Assembly (NCBI GenBank): GCA_030704225.1
Contig: CP131915.1
Location: 124,001-188,000 of the forward strand
Direction of reading: 5' to 3'
DNA: 64,000 bases
Origin: Kosakonia sp. H02
GTDB lineage: Bacteria > Pseudomonadota > Gammaproteobacteria > Enterobacterales > Enterobacteriaceae
The notes under the pieces are model-generated. The model searched no databases. It saw nothing but the letters and a program-made list of their open reading frames with translations, and was not told where the DNA came from. The position numbers and the translations under genes are program-made. Shown piece by piece: positions 43,021-51,978 of this stretch (its first letter is position 1; the number at the start of each line of letters is the position of its first letter).

Positions 43021-43377
43021 TCATTCCCTAAACACAATGAGCTTTGAATAGATAAATCCGCACACCAAACTGATGGCGGAGAACACGATTAATGTGATGA
43101 TGGGTGCCATTCCAGATTTGTCAGCACACCAACCAAAAGCAGCGCTTAGCGTCCCCATAAAGCCAACGTAAAGCATGTAACGCATGGTTGTTGTTGATGA
43201 CTTAAAAGTGAATCTGGCATTGGCGAAAAAGCTGAACGATACGGACACAACGAACCCGGCGAAATTTCCAAGTGCCTGACCTGTATGAAATGCGTATATG
43301 CAAATGGCGAACACCACCCAGTGAATGAGCGTGTTAATGACACCTATCGATGTGTACCTGGCGAATAACTTTAACAT
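43021..43377 (-). CDS. gtrA: Bactoprenol-linked glucose translocase GtrA
   Basis: Small four-helix membrane protein (118 residues; P22 GtrA 120) that flips undecaprenyl-phosphate-glucose to the periplasmic side. The N terminus MLKLFARYTSIGVINTLIHW and the FFANARFTFKSS segment are typical of the GtrA/DPMS family. First gene of gtrA-gtrB-gtrC, transcribed away from thrS. In phages this gene lies next to the attachment site, as it does here. Confidence 0.95.
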   Translation of the reverse strand: MLKLFARYTSIGVINTLIHWVVFAICIYAFHTGQALGNFAGFVVSVSFSFFANARFTFKSSTTTMRYMLYVGFMGTLSAAFGWCADKSGMAPIITLIVFSAISLVCGFIYSKLIVFRE

Positions 43378-43669
43378 TACAGAAATCAGTGAATTCGGAA
43401 AAGTCTGGAGTTTAGCACCAAGCCTTCACTTGATCGACCTTCCGGGCAAACGAGACACTCACCGGCGAGTTCGGTGATAATCCGATGATGTGATTCATCA
43501 GCATGATTCTATTCACGCTTTTATGTGATCGCGATGCCGTGTACTATTGAGGTGCGTTATCAGCAAGGTGAGGTGGGTATATTGTGAAAGTAGTACACCA
43601 TGATGTACACAGTTTGCAGAGTGAAGCAAATAAACACCTTTAACCTTCTGATATTTAAAATCTATTTGT
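43378..43669 (+). promoter_or_regulatory. Present thrS promoter and upstream leader
   Basis: This gap holds the thrS promoter (-10-like TACTAT at 43542-43547) and the first part of the thrS leader, including GTGAAAGTAGTACACCATGA and GCAGAGTGAAGC. It is like the E. coli thrS leader as I recall it. If the flanking repeats are attachment sites, this copy lies inside the element and arrived with it. A gtrA promoter must also lie here on the other strand. Confidence 0.7.
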
Positions 43670-43691
43670 TTTTGTATGTGCTCTTTCGTGG
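43670..43691 (+). repeat. Right 22-base direct repeat (attR-like)
   Basis: Exact partner of 40318-40339. It supplies the 5' arm and most of the loop of the thrS operator hairpin, so a crossover here leaves the hairpin whole only on the thrS side. Confidence 0.85.
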
Positions 43692-43698
43692 GGGGCAC
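43678..43698 (+). promoter_or_regulatory. thrS translational operator, tRNA-Thr anticodon-arm mimic
   Basis: GTGCTC (43678-43683) pairs with GGGCAC (43693-43698) around a nine-base loop TTTCGTGGG that contains CGT, a threonine anticodon. In E. coli threonyl-tRNA synthetase binds such an arm in its own leader and blocks ribosome binding. The structure sits 22 bases before the ATG, as expected. Confidence 0.8.
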
Positions 43699-43720
43699 CA
43701 CTGCAAATTAAGGAAATGAA

Positions 43721-45649
43721 ATGCCTGTAATTACTCTTCCTGATGGCAGTCAACGCCATTACGACCATGCCGTTAGCCCAATGGATGTTGCGCTGGATAT
43801 AGGTCCGGGCCTGGCGAAAGCCTGCATCGCGGGTCGTGTTAATGGCGAACTGGTTGATGCCTCAGATGTTATCGACAGCGATGCCAACCTGGCTATCATC
43901 ACGGCGAAAGATGAAGATGGTCTGGAAATTATCCGTCACTCTTGCGCGCACCTGTTAGGTCATGCCATCAAACAACTGTGGCCGCACGCTAAAATGGCTA
44001 TCGGTCCGGTTATCGATAACGGCTTTTATTACGACGTTGACCTTGACCACACGCTGACTCAGGAAGATATCGACGCGCTCGAAAAACGTATGCATGAGCT
44101 CGCCGAAACCAACTATGACGTCATCAAGAAAAAAGTGAGCTGGCAGGAAGCCCGCGAAACATTTGTTGCTCGCGGCGAGAATTACAAAGTGGCCATTCTT
44201 GATGAAAACATTGCGCATGATGACAAGCCTGGTTTGTATCATCACGAAGAATACGTTGATATGTGCCGTGGACCGCACGTGCCGAACATGCGTTTTTGCC
44301 ATCATTTCAAATTGATGAAAACCGCCGGGGCTTACTGGCGCGGCGACAGCAACAATAAGATGCTGCAACGTATTTACGGTACCGCGTGGGCGGATAAAAA
44401 AGCCCTTAACGCCTATCTGCAACGTCTGGAAGAAGCGGCGAAGCGTGACCACCGTAAAATCGGTAAACAGCTTGACCTGTATCATATGCAGGAAGAAGCG
44501 CCGGGTATGGTGTTCTGGCATAACGATGGCTGGACTATTTTCCGTGAACTGGAAACGTTCGTACGTTCTAAACTGAAAGAGTATCAGTACCAGGAAGTAA
44601 AAGGGCCGTTCATGATGGACCGTGTGCTGTGGGAAAAAACCGGCCACTGGGACAACTATAAAGATGCGATGTTTACGACGTCTTCCGAGAACCGTGAATA
44701 TTGCATCAAGCCGATGAACTGCCCGGGGCATGTGCAGATTTTTAACCAGGGGCTAAAATCCTATCGCGATTTGCCGCTGCGTATGGCCGAGTTCGGCAGC
44801 TGCCATCGCAATGAGCCATCAGGCGCGTTGCACGGGCTAATGCGCGTTCGCGGGTTCACTCAGGACGATGCGCATATCTTCTGTACAGAAGAGCAAGTTC
44901 GCGATGAAGTGAACGCATGTATTCGTATGGTCTACGATATGTACAGCACCTTTGGCTTCGAGAAGATCGTCGTCAAGCTCTCCACTCGTCCGGAAAAACG
45001 TATCGGTAGTGACGAGATGTGGGATCGTGCTGAGGCGGATCTGGCAGTTGCGCTGGAAGAGAACAATATCCCATTTGAGTATCAATTGGGTGAAGGCGCA
45101 TTTTACGGTCCGAAAATTGAATTTACCCTTTATGACTGCCTCGATCGTGCATGGCAGTGCGGAACGGTACAGCTGGACTTCTCCCTGCCGGCTCGTCTGA
45201 ACGCCTCTTATGTGGGCGAAAGCAACGAGCGTCAGGTGCCAGTAATGATTCACCGCGCGATTCTTGGGTCTCTGGAGCGCTTTATCGGCATCCTGACAGA
45301 AGAGTTCGCTGGCTTCTTCCCGACCTGGCTCGCGCCAGTGCAGGCAGTCGTAATGAACATTACTGATTCGCAGTCTGAATACGTTAACGAATTGACCCGC
45401 AAATTACAAAATGCTGGCATTCGTGTAAAAGCAGACTTGAGAAACGAGAAGATAGGCTTTAAAATCCGCGAGCACACTTTACGTCGCGTCCCTTATATGC
45501 TGGTTTGCGGTGACAAAGAGGTTGAAGCCGGCAAAGTTGCTGTGCGCACCCGTCGCGGTAAAGACCTGGGAAGCCTGGACGTAAATGAAGTTATCGAGAA
45601 GCTGCAACAAGAGATTCGCAGCCGCAGTCTTCAACAACTGGAGGAATAA
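43721..45649 (+). CDS. thrS: Threonyl-tRNA synthetase
   Basis: Class II synthetase charging tRNA-Thr, 642 residues as in E. coli. Domain order: TGS (about 1-61), editing domain with H73 and H77 (RHSCAHLLGH), catalytic core with the zinc cysteine in MNCPGHVQ and motif 2 in FGSCHRNEPSGAL, then the C-terminal anticodon-binding domain ending in LRRVPYMLVCGDKEVE. AAGGAAATGAA precedes the ATG. It autoregulates through the leader operator. infC follows three bases after the stop. Its leader is where the gtr element ends. Confidence 0.98.
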   Translation: MPVITLPDGSQRHYDHAVSPMDVALDIGPGLAKACIAGRVNGELVDASDVIDSDANLAIITAKDEDGLEIIRHSCAHLLGHAIKQLWPHAKMAIGPVIDNGFYYDVDLDHTLTQEDIDALEKRMHELAETNYDVIKKKVSWQEARETFVARGENYKVAILDENIAHDDKPGLYHHEEYVDMCRGPHVPNMRFCHHFKLMKTAGAYWRGDSNNKMLQRIYGTAWADKKALNAYLQRLEEAAKRDHRKIGKQLDLYHMQEEAPGMVFWHNDGWTIFRELETFVRSKLKEYQYQEVKGPFMMDRVLWEKTGHWDNYKDAMFTTSSENREYCIKPMNCPGHVQIFNQGLKSYRDLPLRMAEFGSCHRNEPSGALHGLMRVRGFTQDDAHIFCTEEQVRDEVNACIRMVYDMYSTFGFEKIVVKLSTRPEKRIGSDEMWDRAEADLAVALEENNIPFEYQLGEGAFYGPKIEFTLYDCLDRAWQCGTVQLDFSLPARLNASYVGESNERQVPVMIHRAILGSLERFIGILTEEFAGFFPTWLAPVQAVVMNITDSQSEYVNELTRKLQNAGIRVKADLRNEKIGFKIREHTLRRVPYMLVCGDKEVEAGKVAVRTRRGKDLGSLDVNEVIEKLQQEIRSRSLQQLEE

Positions 45650-45652
45650 GGT

Positions 45653-46195
45653 ATTAAAGGCGGAAAACGAGTTCAAACGGCGCGTCCCAATCGTATTAAT
45701 GGCGAGATTCGCGCCACGGAAGTTCGCTTAACTGGTCTGGAAGGCGAGCAGCTTGGTATTGTGAGTCTGAGAGAAGCTCTGGAAAAAGCTGAAGAAGCCG
45801 GGGTTGATTTAGTCGAAATTAGCCCTAACGCCGAGCCGCCCGTATGCCGTATAATGGACTACGGCAAGTTCCTCTATGAAAAGAGCAAATCTTCTAAGGA
45901 ACAGAAGAAGAAGCAAAAAGTTATTCAGGTTAAGGAAATTAAATTCCGACCTGGTACAGATGAAGGTGACTATCAGGTAAAACTCCGCAGCCTGATTCGC
46001 TTTCTCGAAGAGGGCGATAAGGCCAAAATCACACTGCGTTTCCGTGGTCGTGAAATGGCCCACCAACAGATCGGTATGGAAGTGCTTAATCGCGTGAAAG
46101 AAGATCTGAATGAACTGGCAGTTGTCGAATCCTTCCCAACGAAGATCGAAGGCCGCCAGATGATTATGGTGCTTGCTCCGAAGAAGAAACAGTAA
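45653..46195 (+). CDS. infC: Translation initiation factor IF-3 (AUU start)
   Basis: Binds the 30S subunit, prevents premature 50S joining and rejects poor start codons. Translation begins at the rare ATT at 45653, preceded by GGAGG at 45640-45644, giving the standard 180 residues (MKGGKRVQTARPNRINGEIR). The first ordinary in-frame start is the GTG at 45761 and would cut away half of the N-terminal domain. The C-terminal domain holds GREMAHQQIGMEVLNRV. The AUU start is the known basis of IF-3 autoregulation in E. coli. It is coupled to thrS. Confidence 0.97.
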   Translation: MKGGKRVQTARPNRINGEIRATEVRLTGLEGEQLGIVSLREALEKAEEAGVDLVEISPNAEPPVCRIMDYGKFLYEKSKSSKEQKKKQKVIQVKEIKFRPGTDEGDYQVKLRSLIRFLEEGDKAKITLRFRGREMAHQQIGMEVLNRVKEDLNELAVVESFPTKIEGRQMIMVLAPKKKQ

Positions 46196-46210
46196 GGCCA
46201 TCAAGTAATT

Positions 46211-46239
46211 AAACCTGTAGGCCACAAGCTTACAGGTTT
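46211..46239 (+). promoter_or_regulatory. Hairpin in the infC-rpmI gap
   Basis: AAACCTGTA (46211-46219) pairs with TACAGGTTT (46231-46239). No T-run follows directly. In E. coli this leader is where L20 represses rpmI-rplT translation, so a role in that control or as a weak terminator is possible. Confidence 0.5.
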
Positions 46240-46284
46240 AGTTCGCCTTTGTTTCGTTTATTAACAATGCGAAGTGGAAATTGA

Positions 46285-46485
<201 letters not shown>

Positions 46486-46530
46486 GTCGTTAACCTTTTA
46501 ACTTTTTAATTAGAATATACAGGAGAGCAT

Positions 46531-46887
46531 ATGGCTCGCGTAAAACGTGGTGTGATTGCACGTGCACGTCATAAGAAAATTTTGAAACAAGCTAAAGGTT
46601 ACTACGGCGCGCGTTCACGCGTTTACCGTGTTGCCTTCCAGGCTGTTATCAAAGCTGGTCAGTACGCTTATCGTGACCGTCGTCAGAAAAAGCGTCAGTT
46701 CCGTCAACTGTGGATTGCACGTATCAACGCAGCAGCACGTCAGAACGGTATCTCTTACAGCAAATTCATCAATGGCCTGAAAAAAGCCTCTGTTGAAATC
46801 GACCGTAAGATTCTGGCTGACATCGCTGTATTCGACAAAGTGGCATTCTCTGCACTGGTTGAAAAAGCGAAAGCAGCTCTGGCATAA
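46531..46887 (+). CDS. rplT: 50S ribosomal protein L20
   Basis: Early-assembly large-subunit protein of 118 residues binding 23S rRNA domain II and repressing its own operon. The N terminus ARVKRGVIARARHKKILKQA and YGARSRVYRVAFQAV are almost invariant in enterobacteria. AGGAGAG precedes the ATG. A terminator follows, giving partial separation from the pheMST-ihfA unit. Confidence 0.98.
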   Translation: MARVKRGVIARARHKKILKQAKGYYGARSRVYRVAFQAVIKAGQYAYRDRRQKKRQFRQLWIARINAAARQNGISYSKFINGLKKASVEIDRKILADIAVFDKVAFSALVEKAKAALA

Positions 46888-46895
46888 GCCAGTTT

Positions 46896-46923
46896 AAGAG
46901 AGGGAGCCTGGCTCCCTCTTTTG
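46896..46923 (+). terminator. Terminator after rplT
   Basis: AGAGGGAGC (46899-46907) pairs with GCTCCCTCT (46911-46919) around CTG, followed by TTTTGCTTT. Confidence 0.85.
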
Positions 46924-47011
46924 CTTTAACAGTATCAAAACATTGACATTTTGCCGTGATGCGTTTTCAATAGCCCATCGCCGTCACTTACCCTTTTAAG
47001 GTAACGCAAGC

Positions 47012-47056
47012 ATGAATGCTGCTCTTTTCCGCTTCTTTTTTTACTTTAGCACCTGA
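47012..47056 (+). CDS. pheM: pheST operon leader peptide PheM
   Basis: A 14-residue leader, MNAALFRFFFYFST, with five phenylalanines that sense charged tRNA-Phe. Ribosome stalling here when phenylalanyl-tRNA is scarce prevents the downstream attenuator from forming. The sequence is the same kind as in E. coli. Identified directly by translation between rplT and pheS. Confidence 0.95.
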   Translation: MNAALFRFFFYFST

Positions 47057-47103
47057 ACCCGGGAGGCTAGCGCGTGAAAGAAGAAACGGAAAACAGCGCC
47101 AGA

Positions 47104-47130
47104 AAGCCTCCCTTGTGGAGGCTTTTTTTG
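47104..47130 (+). terminator. pheST attenuator
   Basis: AAGCCTCC (47104-47111) pairs with GGAGGCTT (47117-47124) and leads into a seven-base T-run. It lies between pheM and pheS and is the terminator form of the attenuation switch. Confidence 0.9.
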
Positions 47131-47171
47131 TATTTGCCGCTTGTAAATATCGTCATATAACGAGGAAAACC

Positions 47172-48155
47172 ATGTCACATCTCGCAGAGCTGGTTGCCAG
47201 TGCGAAGGCAGCCATTAATGATGCCTCAGATGTCGCCGCGCTGGACAATGTCCGTGTCGAATACCTGGGTAAGAAAGGGCACCTGACCCTTCAGATGACC
47301 ACCCTGCGTGAGCTGCCGCCAGAAGAGCGCCCGGCTGCCGGGGCGGTAATCAATGAAGCAAAAGAACACGTTCAGCAGGCGCTGAACGAACGTAAAGCCG
47401 CTTTAGAGAGCGCAGCGCTGAATGCACGTCTGGCCGCAGAAACTATCGACGTTTCTTTGCCTGGACGTCGTATTGAGAACGGCGGTCTGCACCCGGTAAC
47501 CCGCACCATTGATCGCATCGAAAGCTTTTTCGGCGAACTGGGTTTTACCGTCGCCACAGGCCCGGAAATTGAAGATGATTACCACAACTTTGACGCGCTG
47601 AATATTCCTGGTCATCACCCGGCTCGTGCGGATCACGACACCTTCTGGTTTGACGCCACGCGCTTGCTGCGTACCCAAACTTCTGGCGTACAGATCCGCA
47701 CCATGGAAAACCAGCAGCCGCCAATTCGTATTATCGCGCCTGGCCGCGTTTATCGTAACGATTACGATCAGACCCACACTCCGATGTTCCATCAGATGGA
47801 AGGGCTGATTGTCGATAAACACATCAGTTTTACCAACCTGAAAGGTACGCTGCACGATTTCCTGCGTAACTTCTTCGAAGAAGATCTGCAAATTCGTTTC
47901 CGTCCCTCTTATTTCCCGTTCACTGAGCCGTCCGCAGAAGTGGATGTCATGGGTAAAAACGGCAAATGGCTGGAGGTGTTAGGTTGCGGGATGGTTCACC
48001 CGAACGTGCTGCGTAATGTAGGAATCGACCCGGAAATCTACTCTGGCTTCGCTTTCGGTATGGGGATGGAGCGCCTCACGATGCTGCGTTACGGTGTCAC
48101 AGATTTGCGCGCATTCTTCGAAAACGATTTGCGTTTCCTCAAACAGTTTAAATAA
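47172..48155 (+). CDS. pheS: Phenylalanyl-tRNA synthetase alpha subunit
   Basis: Catalytic subunit of the alpha2-beta2 enzyme charging tRNA-Phe. The ATG at 47172 follows GAGGAAAA and gives 327 residues as in E. coli; longer in-frame readings pass back through the attenuator. The N-terminal coiled coil covers about 1-90. Class II motifs are visible: motif 2 as RVYRNDYDQTHTPMFHQMEG (20 residues) and motif 3 as FGMGMERLTMLRYG. It is regulated by pheM attenuation and followed by pheT after 14 bases. Confidence 0.98.
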   Translation: MSHLAELVASAKAAINDASDVAALDNVRVEYLGKKGHLTLQMTTLRELPPEERPAAGAVINEAKEHVQQALNERKAALESAALNARLAAETIDVSLPGRRIENGGLHPVTRTIDRIESFFGELGFTVATGPEIEDDYHNFDALNIPGHHPARADHDTFWFDATRLLRTQTSGVQIRTMENQQPPIRIIAPGRVYRNDYDQTHTPMFHQMEGLIVDKHISFTNLKGTLHDFLRNFFEEDLQIRFRPSYFPFTEPSAEVDVMGKNGKWLEVLGCGMVHPNVLRNVGIDPEIYSGFAFGMGMERLTMLRYGVTDLRAFFENDLRFLKQFK

Positions 48156-48169
48156 GGGCAGGCAAGACA

Positions 48170-50557
48170 ATGAAATTCAGTGAACTGTGGTTACGCGAAT
48201 GGGTTAATCCCGCCATTGATAGCGAAGCGCTGTCCGGGCAAATCACCATGGCTGGTCTTGAAGTCGATGGCGTTGAACCCGTAGCCGGTGCATTCCACGG
48301 CGTGGTGGTTGGCGAAGTCATGGAGTGCGCACAGCACCCGAACGCTGACAAACTGCGTGTAACAAAAGTGAATGTTGGCGGCGATCGCCTGCTGGACATC
48401 GTCTGCGGTGCGCCTAATTGCCGTTCAGGCTTGAAAGTTGCTGTCGCAACCGTCGGCGCGGTGCTGCCGGGCGATTTCAAAATTAAAGCGGCGAAACTGC
48501 GTGGCGAGCCGTCTGAAGGCATGTTGTGCTCCTTCTCTGAACTGGGCATTTCCGACGATCATAATGGCATCATCGAACTGCCGGTCGATGCCCCAATCGG
48601 AACGGATATTCGCGACTACCTGAAACTTGACGACAACACGATAGAAATCAGTGTGACGCCGAACCGTGCGGATTGCCTCGGTATTATCGGTGTGGCCCGT
48701 GACGTTGCGGTGCTGAACAAGTCCCCACTTGTCGAGCCAGAGATTGCGCCGGTTGACGCGACCATTACCGATACACTGCCGATTGTTGTTGAAGCGGCCG
48801 ATGCCTGCCCGCGTTACCTGGGCCGTCTGGTTAAAGGCATTAACGTTAAAGCGCCGACCCCGCTGTGGATGAAAGAGAAACTGCGCCGCTGCGGTATTCG
48901 TTCCATTGATGCCGTTGTGGATGTGACCAACTACGTTCTGCTGGAACTGGGTCAGCCAATGCATGCCTTCGACAGCGATCGTCTTGAAGGCGGGATTGTC
49001 GTGCGTATGGCGAAAGAAGGAGAAACCCTGGTGCTGCTGGACGGCAGCGAAGCAAAACTGAATGCTGACACCTTGGTCATTGCGGATCATAACAAAGCGC
49101 TGGCGATGGGCGGCATTTTCGGGGGTGAACACTCTGGCGTGAACAGCGAAACGCAGAATGTGCTGCTGGAGTGTGCATTCTTCAACCCGCTTTCCATTAC
49201 TGGCCGCGCGCGTCGCCATGGCCTGCATACCGATGCTTCTCACCGTTACGAGCGTGGTGTTGATCCGCAGTTGCAATACATGGCAATGGAACGTGCTACC
49301 CGCCTGCTGCTGGATATTTGCGGCGGTGAAGCTGGCCCGGTCATTGATGTCACTAACGAAGCGACGTTGCCAAAACGTGCGACCATCCGCCTGCGCCGCA
49401 GTAAGCTGGATCGCCTGATTGGCCATCATATTGCTGACGATCAGGTGAGCGATATCCTGAAACGTCTGGGCTGTGAAGTGACGGAAGGCCAGGATGAGTG
49501 GCTGGCCGTTGCGCCGAGCTGGCGTTTCGATATGGAAATTGAAGAGGACCTGGTAGAAGAAGTTGCCCGTATCTACGGTTACAACAATATTCCTGACGAG
49601 CCAGTGCAGGCAGGCTTGATAATGGGCGCGCATCGCGAAGCCAACTTGTCTCTTAAGCGTGTGAAAACTATGCTTAACGACAAAGGCTACCAGGAAGTGA
49701 TCACCTACAGCTTCGTTGATCCGAAATTGCAACAGCTGATCCATCCAGGTGAAGAGGCGCTTATTCTGCCAAGCCCCATTTCCAGCGAAATGTCGGCCAT
49801 GCGTCTTTCTCTGTGGACGGGTCTGTTAGCGACTATTATCTACAACCAGAACCGTCAGCAGAGCCGCGTACGCATCTTCGAAACCGGTCTTCGTTTTGTG
49901 CCGGATACGCAGGCGAACCTGGGGATCCGCCAGGACGTCATGCTGGCAGGCGCAATGTGTGGCAACCGCTATGAAGAGCACTGGGATTTGGCTAAAGGCA
50001 GCGTCGATTTCTTCGATCTGAAAGGCGATCTGGAGTCTGTACTGGAGCTGACGGGCAAATTATCAGCCATTGAGTTCCGCGCCCAGGCGAATCCGGCGTT
50101 GCATCCGGGGCAATCTGCCGCGATTTATCTGAAAGATAAGCGGATTGGTTTCATCGGTGTGGTTCATCCGGAACTGGAACGCAAGCTTGATCTGAATGGT
50201 CGTACCGTGGTGTTTGAGCTGGAATGGGATGCGCTCGCAGACCGCGTGGTGCCTCAGGCTCAGGAGATTTCTCGCTTCCCGGCGAACCGCCGCGACATCG
50301 CTGTTGTGGTCAACGAAAACGTGCCCGCAGCAGATGTTTTGGCTGAATGTAAGAAAGTTGGCGCAAATCAGGTAGTTGGCGTAAACTTATTTGACGTGTA
50401 CCGCGGTAAGGGCGTAGTGGAAGGGTCTAAGAGCCTTGCCATTAGTCTTATCCTTCAGGATACCGGCCGTACACTCGAAGAAGAGGAGATTGCCGCTACC
50501 GTTGCCAGATGTGTAGAGGCATTAAAAGAGCGATTCCAGGCATCATTGAGGGATTGA
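48170..50557 (+). CDS. pheT: Phenylalanyl-tRNA synthetase beta subunit
   Basis: Large 795-residue partner of PheS. Domain order: N-terminal tRNA-binding OB fold (about 40-148, HPNADKLRVTKVNVGG), B3/B4 editing domain (about 210-390), B5 (about 400-475), catalytic-like module, and the C-terminal ferredoxin-like anticodon-binding domain (FPANRRDIAVVVNENV). All domains are present and in frame. The stop lies four bases before ihfA. Confidence 0.98.
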   Translation: MKFSELWLREWVNPAIDSEALSGQITMAGLEVDGVEPVAGAFHGVVVGEVMECAQHPNADKLRVTKVNVGGDRLLDIVCGAPNCRSGLKVAVATVGAVLPGDFKIKAAKLRGEPSEGMLCSFSELGISDDHNGIIELPVDAPIGTDIRDYLKLDDNTIEISVTPNRADCLGIIGVARDVAVLNKSPLVEPEIAPVDATITDTLPIVVEAADACPRYLGRLVKGINVKAPTPLWMKEKLRRCGIRSIDAVVDVTNYVLLELGQPMHAFDSDRLEGGIVVRMAKEGETLVLLDGSEAKLNADTLVIADHNKALAMGGIFGGEHSGVNSETQNVLLECAFFNPLSITGRARRHGLHTDASHRYERGVDPQLQYMAMERATRLLLDICGGEAGPVIDVTNEATLPKRATIRLRRSKLDRLIGHHIADDQVSDILKRLGCEVTEGQDEWLAVAPSWRFDMEIEEDLVEEVARIYGYNNIPDEPVQAGLIMGAHREANLSLKRVKTMLNDKGYQEVITYSFVDPKLQQLIHPGEEALILPSPISSEMSAMRLSLWTGLLATIIYNQNRQQSRVRIFETGLRFVPDTQANLGIRQDVMLAGAMCGNRYEEHWDLAKGSVDFFDLKGDLESVLELTGKLSAIEFRAQANPALHPGQSAAIYLKDKRIGFIGVVHPELERKLDLNGRTVVFELEWDALADRVVPQAQEISRFPANRRDIAVVVNENVPAADVLAECKKVGANQVVGVNLFDVYRGKGVVEGSKSLAISLILQDTGRTLEEEEIAATVARCVEALKERFQASLRD

Positions 50558-50561
50558 ACCT

Positions 50562-50861
50562 ATGGCGCTTACAAAAGCTGAAATGTCAGAATATCTGTTT
50601 GATAAGCTAGGGCTTAGCAAGCGGGACGCAAAAGAGCTGGTAGAGCTGTTTTTCGAAGAGATCCGTCGTGCTCTGGAAAACGGTGAACAGGTAAAACTCT
50701 CCGGCTTTGGCAACTTCGATTTACGCGACAAGAATCAACGTCCGGGACGTAACCCGAAAACGGGTGAAGATATTCCCATTACAGCACGGCGCGTGGTGAC
50801 CTTCAGACCCGGCCAGAAGTTAAAAAGCCGCGTTGAAAACGCTTCGCCCAAAGCTGAATGA
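50562..50861 (+). CDS. ihfA: Integration host factor alpha subunit
   Basis: DNA-bending HU-family subunit (99 residues) acting as a heterodimer with IhfB in recombination, replication and transcription. The DNA-intercalating arm RPGRNPKTGEDIPITARRVV is intact, with the proline at the arm tip. As in E. coli it is the last gene of the pheMST unit and is followed by a terminator. Confidence 0.98.
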   Translation: MALTKAEMSEYLFDKLGLSKRDAKELVELFFEEIRRALENGEQVKLSGFGNFDLRDKNQRPGRNPKTGEDIPITARRVVTFRPGQKLKSRVENASPKAE

Positions 50862-50874
50862 TTTGAACTAACTA

Positions 50875-50905
50875 AAAAGGCCGCATCTCGCGGCCTTTTT
50901 TCTTT
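50875..50905 (+). terminator. Terminator of pheST-ihfA
   Basis: AAGGCCGC (50877-50884) pairs with GCGGCCTT around ATCTC, followed by a T-run. Confidence 0.9.
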
Positions 50906-50963
50906 TCAGCGCCCGGCATCACTCTTAGAATCAGTCACCTGGCTGATAGATTAAACGGATAAC

Positions 50964-51944
50964 ATGCAGGCATACGCTCATCTGCAACAGCAACGTAATC
51001 GCCGCTGGCTTGGCGGCTTGTGGCTCCTTCTTCTTCTCGCGCTATTTCTTAGCCTTTGCGCGGGCGATCAATGGATTGCGCCCACCGCCTGGCTCTCGCC
51101 GCAAGGTCAGCTTTTTGTCTGGCAAATTCGCCTGCCGCGCACCCTGGCGGTGATATTGGTCGGCGCGGCACTGGCCCTGTGCGGCGCAATTATGCAAGCC
51201 CTGTTCGAAAACCCGCTGGCGGAGCCAGGCCTGCTCGGCGTATCCAGTGGCGCAGGTGTCGGGTTAATCGCTGCGGTATTGTTAGGGGGCGGCCTGTTGC
51301 CCGGCTGGGCGCTGGGCGTGTGCGCCATTGCCGGGGCGCTGACAGTCACGATTATTCTGCTACGCTTCGCCCGCCGTCATCTCTCTACCAGCCGTCTGCT
51401 GCTCGCTGGCGTTGCGTTGGGCATTATCTGCACGGCATTAATGACCTGGGCCGTTTACTTCTCAACCTCTTTTGATTTGCGTCAGTTGATGTACTGGATG
51501 ATGGGCGGTTTTGGCGGCGTCGACTGGCAACAAAGTTGGTTGATGCTGGCACTGGTGCCGGTTATGGTCTGGATCTGTTTCCAGTCGCAGCCACTCAATG
51601 TGCTGGCGCTCGGTGAAATCTCTGCCCGTCAGCTAGGATTACCGCTGTGGTTGTGGCGTAACCTGCTGGTGGTGGCTACTGGGTGGATGGTGGGCGTCAG
51701 CGTTGCGCTGGCCGGAGCGATTGGCTTTATTGGCCTGGTCATTCCTCATATTCTACGTTTATGCGGCCTGACCGATCACCGGGTCCTGCTTCCGGGCTGC
51801 GCGCTGGCAGGCGCGGTGGCACTACTGTTTGCCGATGTAGTGGCTCGCCTGGCGCTCAGCGCCGCCGAACTGCCGATCGGGGTGGTGACCGCAACGCTGG
51901 GTGCGCCAGTATTTATCTGGCTATTATTGAGGGTCGGGCGCTAA
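50964..51944 (+). CDS. btuC: Vitamin B12 ABC transporter permease BtuC
   Basis: Membrane subunit of the BtuCDF cobalamin importer, 326 residues with ten predicted helices as in E. coli. RLPRTLAVILVGAALALCG near residue 57 and the cytoplasmic coupling segment GEISARQLGLPLWLWRN match the FecCD family. btuE and btuD follow; the periplasmic partner BtuF is encoded elsewhere. Confidence 0.97.
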   Translation: MQAYAHLQQQRNRRWLGGLWLLLLLALFLSLCAGDQWIAPTAWLSPQGQLFVWQIRLPRTLAVILVGAALALCGAIMQALFENPLAEPGLLGVSSGAGVGLIAAVLLGGGLLPGWALGVCAIAGALTVTIILLRFARRHLSTSRLLLAGVALGIICTALMTWAVYFSTSFDLRQLMYWMMGGFGGVDWQQSWLMLALVPVMVWICFQSQPLNVLALGEISARQLGLPLWLWRNLLVVATGWMVGVSVALAGAIGFIGLVIPHILRLCGLTDHRVLLPGCALAGAVALLFADVVARLALSAAELPIGVVTATLGAPVFIWLLLRVGR

Positions 51945-51978
51945 GCCCACAAACCGTAACATCAATGAAGGTGACGCT

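Noticed and set aside
45761..46195. infC starting at the GTG at 45761
   Set aside because: It would delete 36 conserved residues; the ATT at 45653 with GGAGG restores the known full-length IF-3.
48425..49744. A 439-codon minus-strand frame inside pheT
   Set aside because: It lies wholly antisense to a conserved synthetase gene and is explained by codon bias in pheT; no start signals or recognisable domains.
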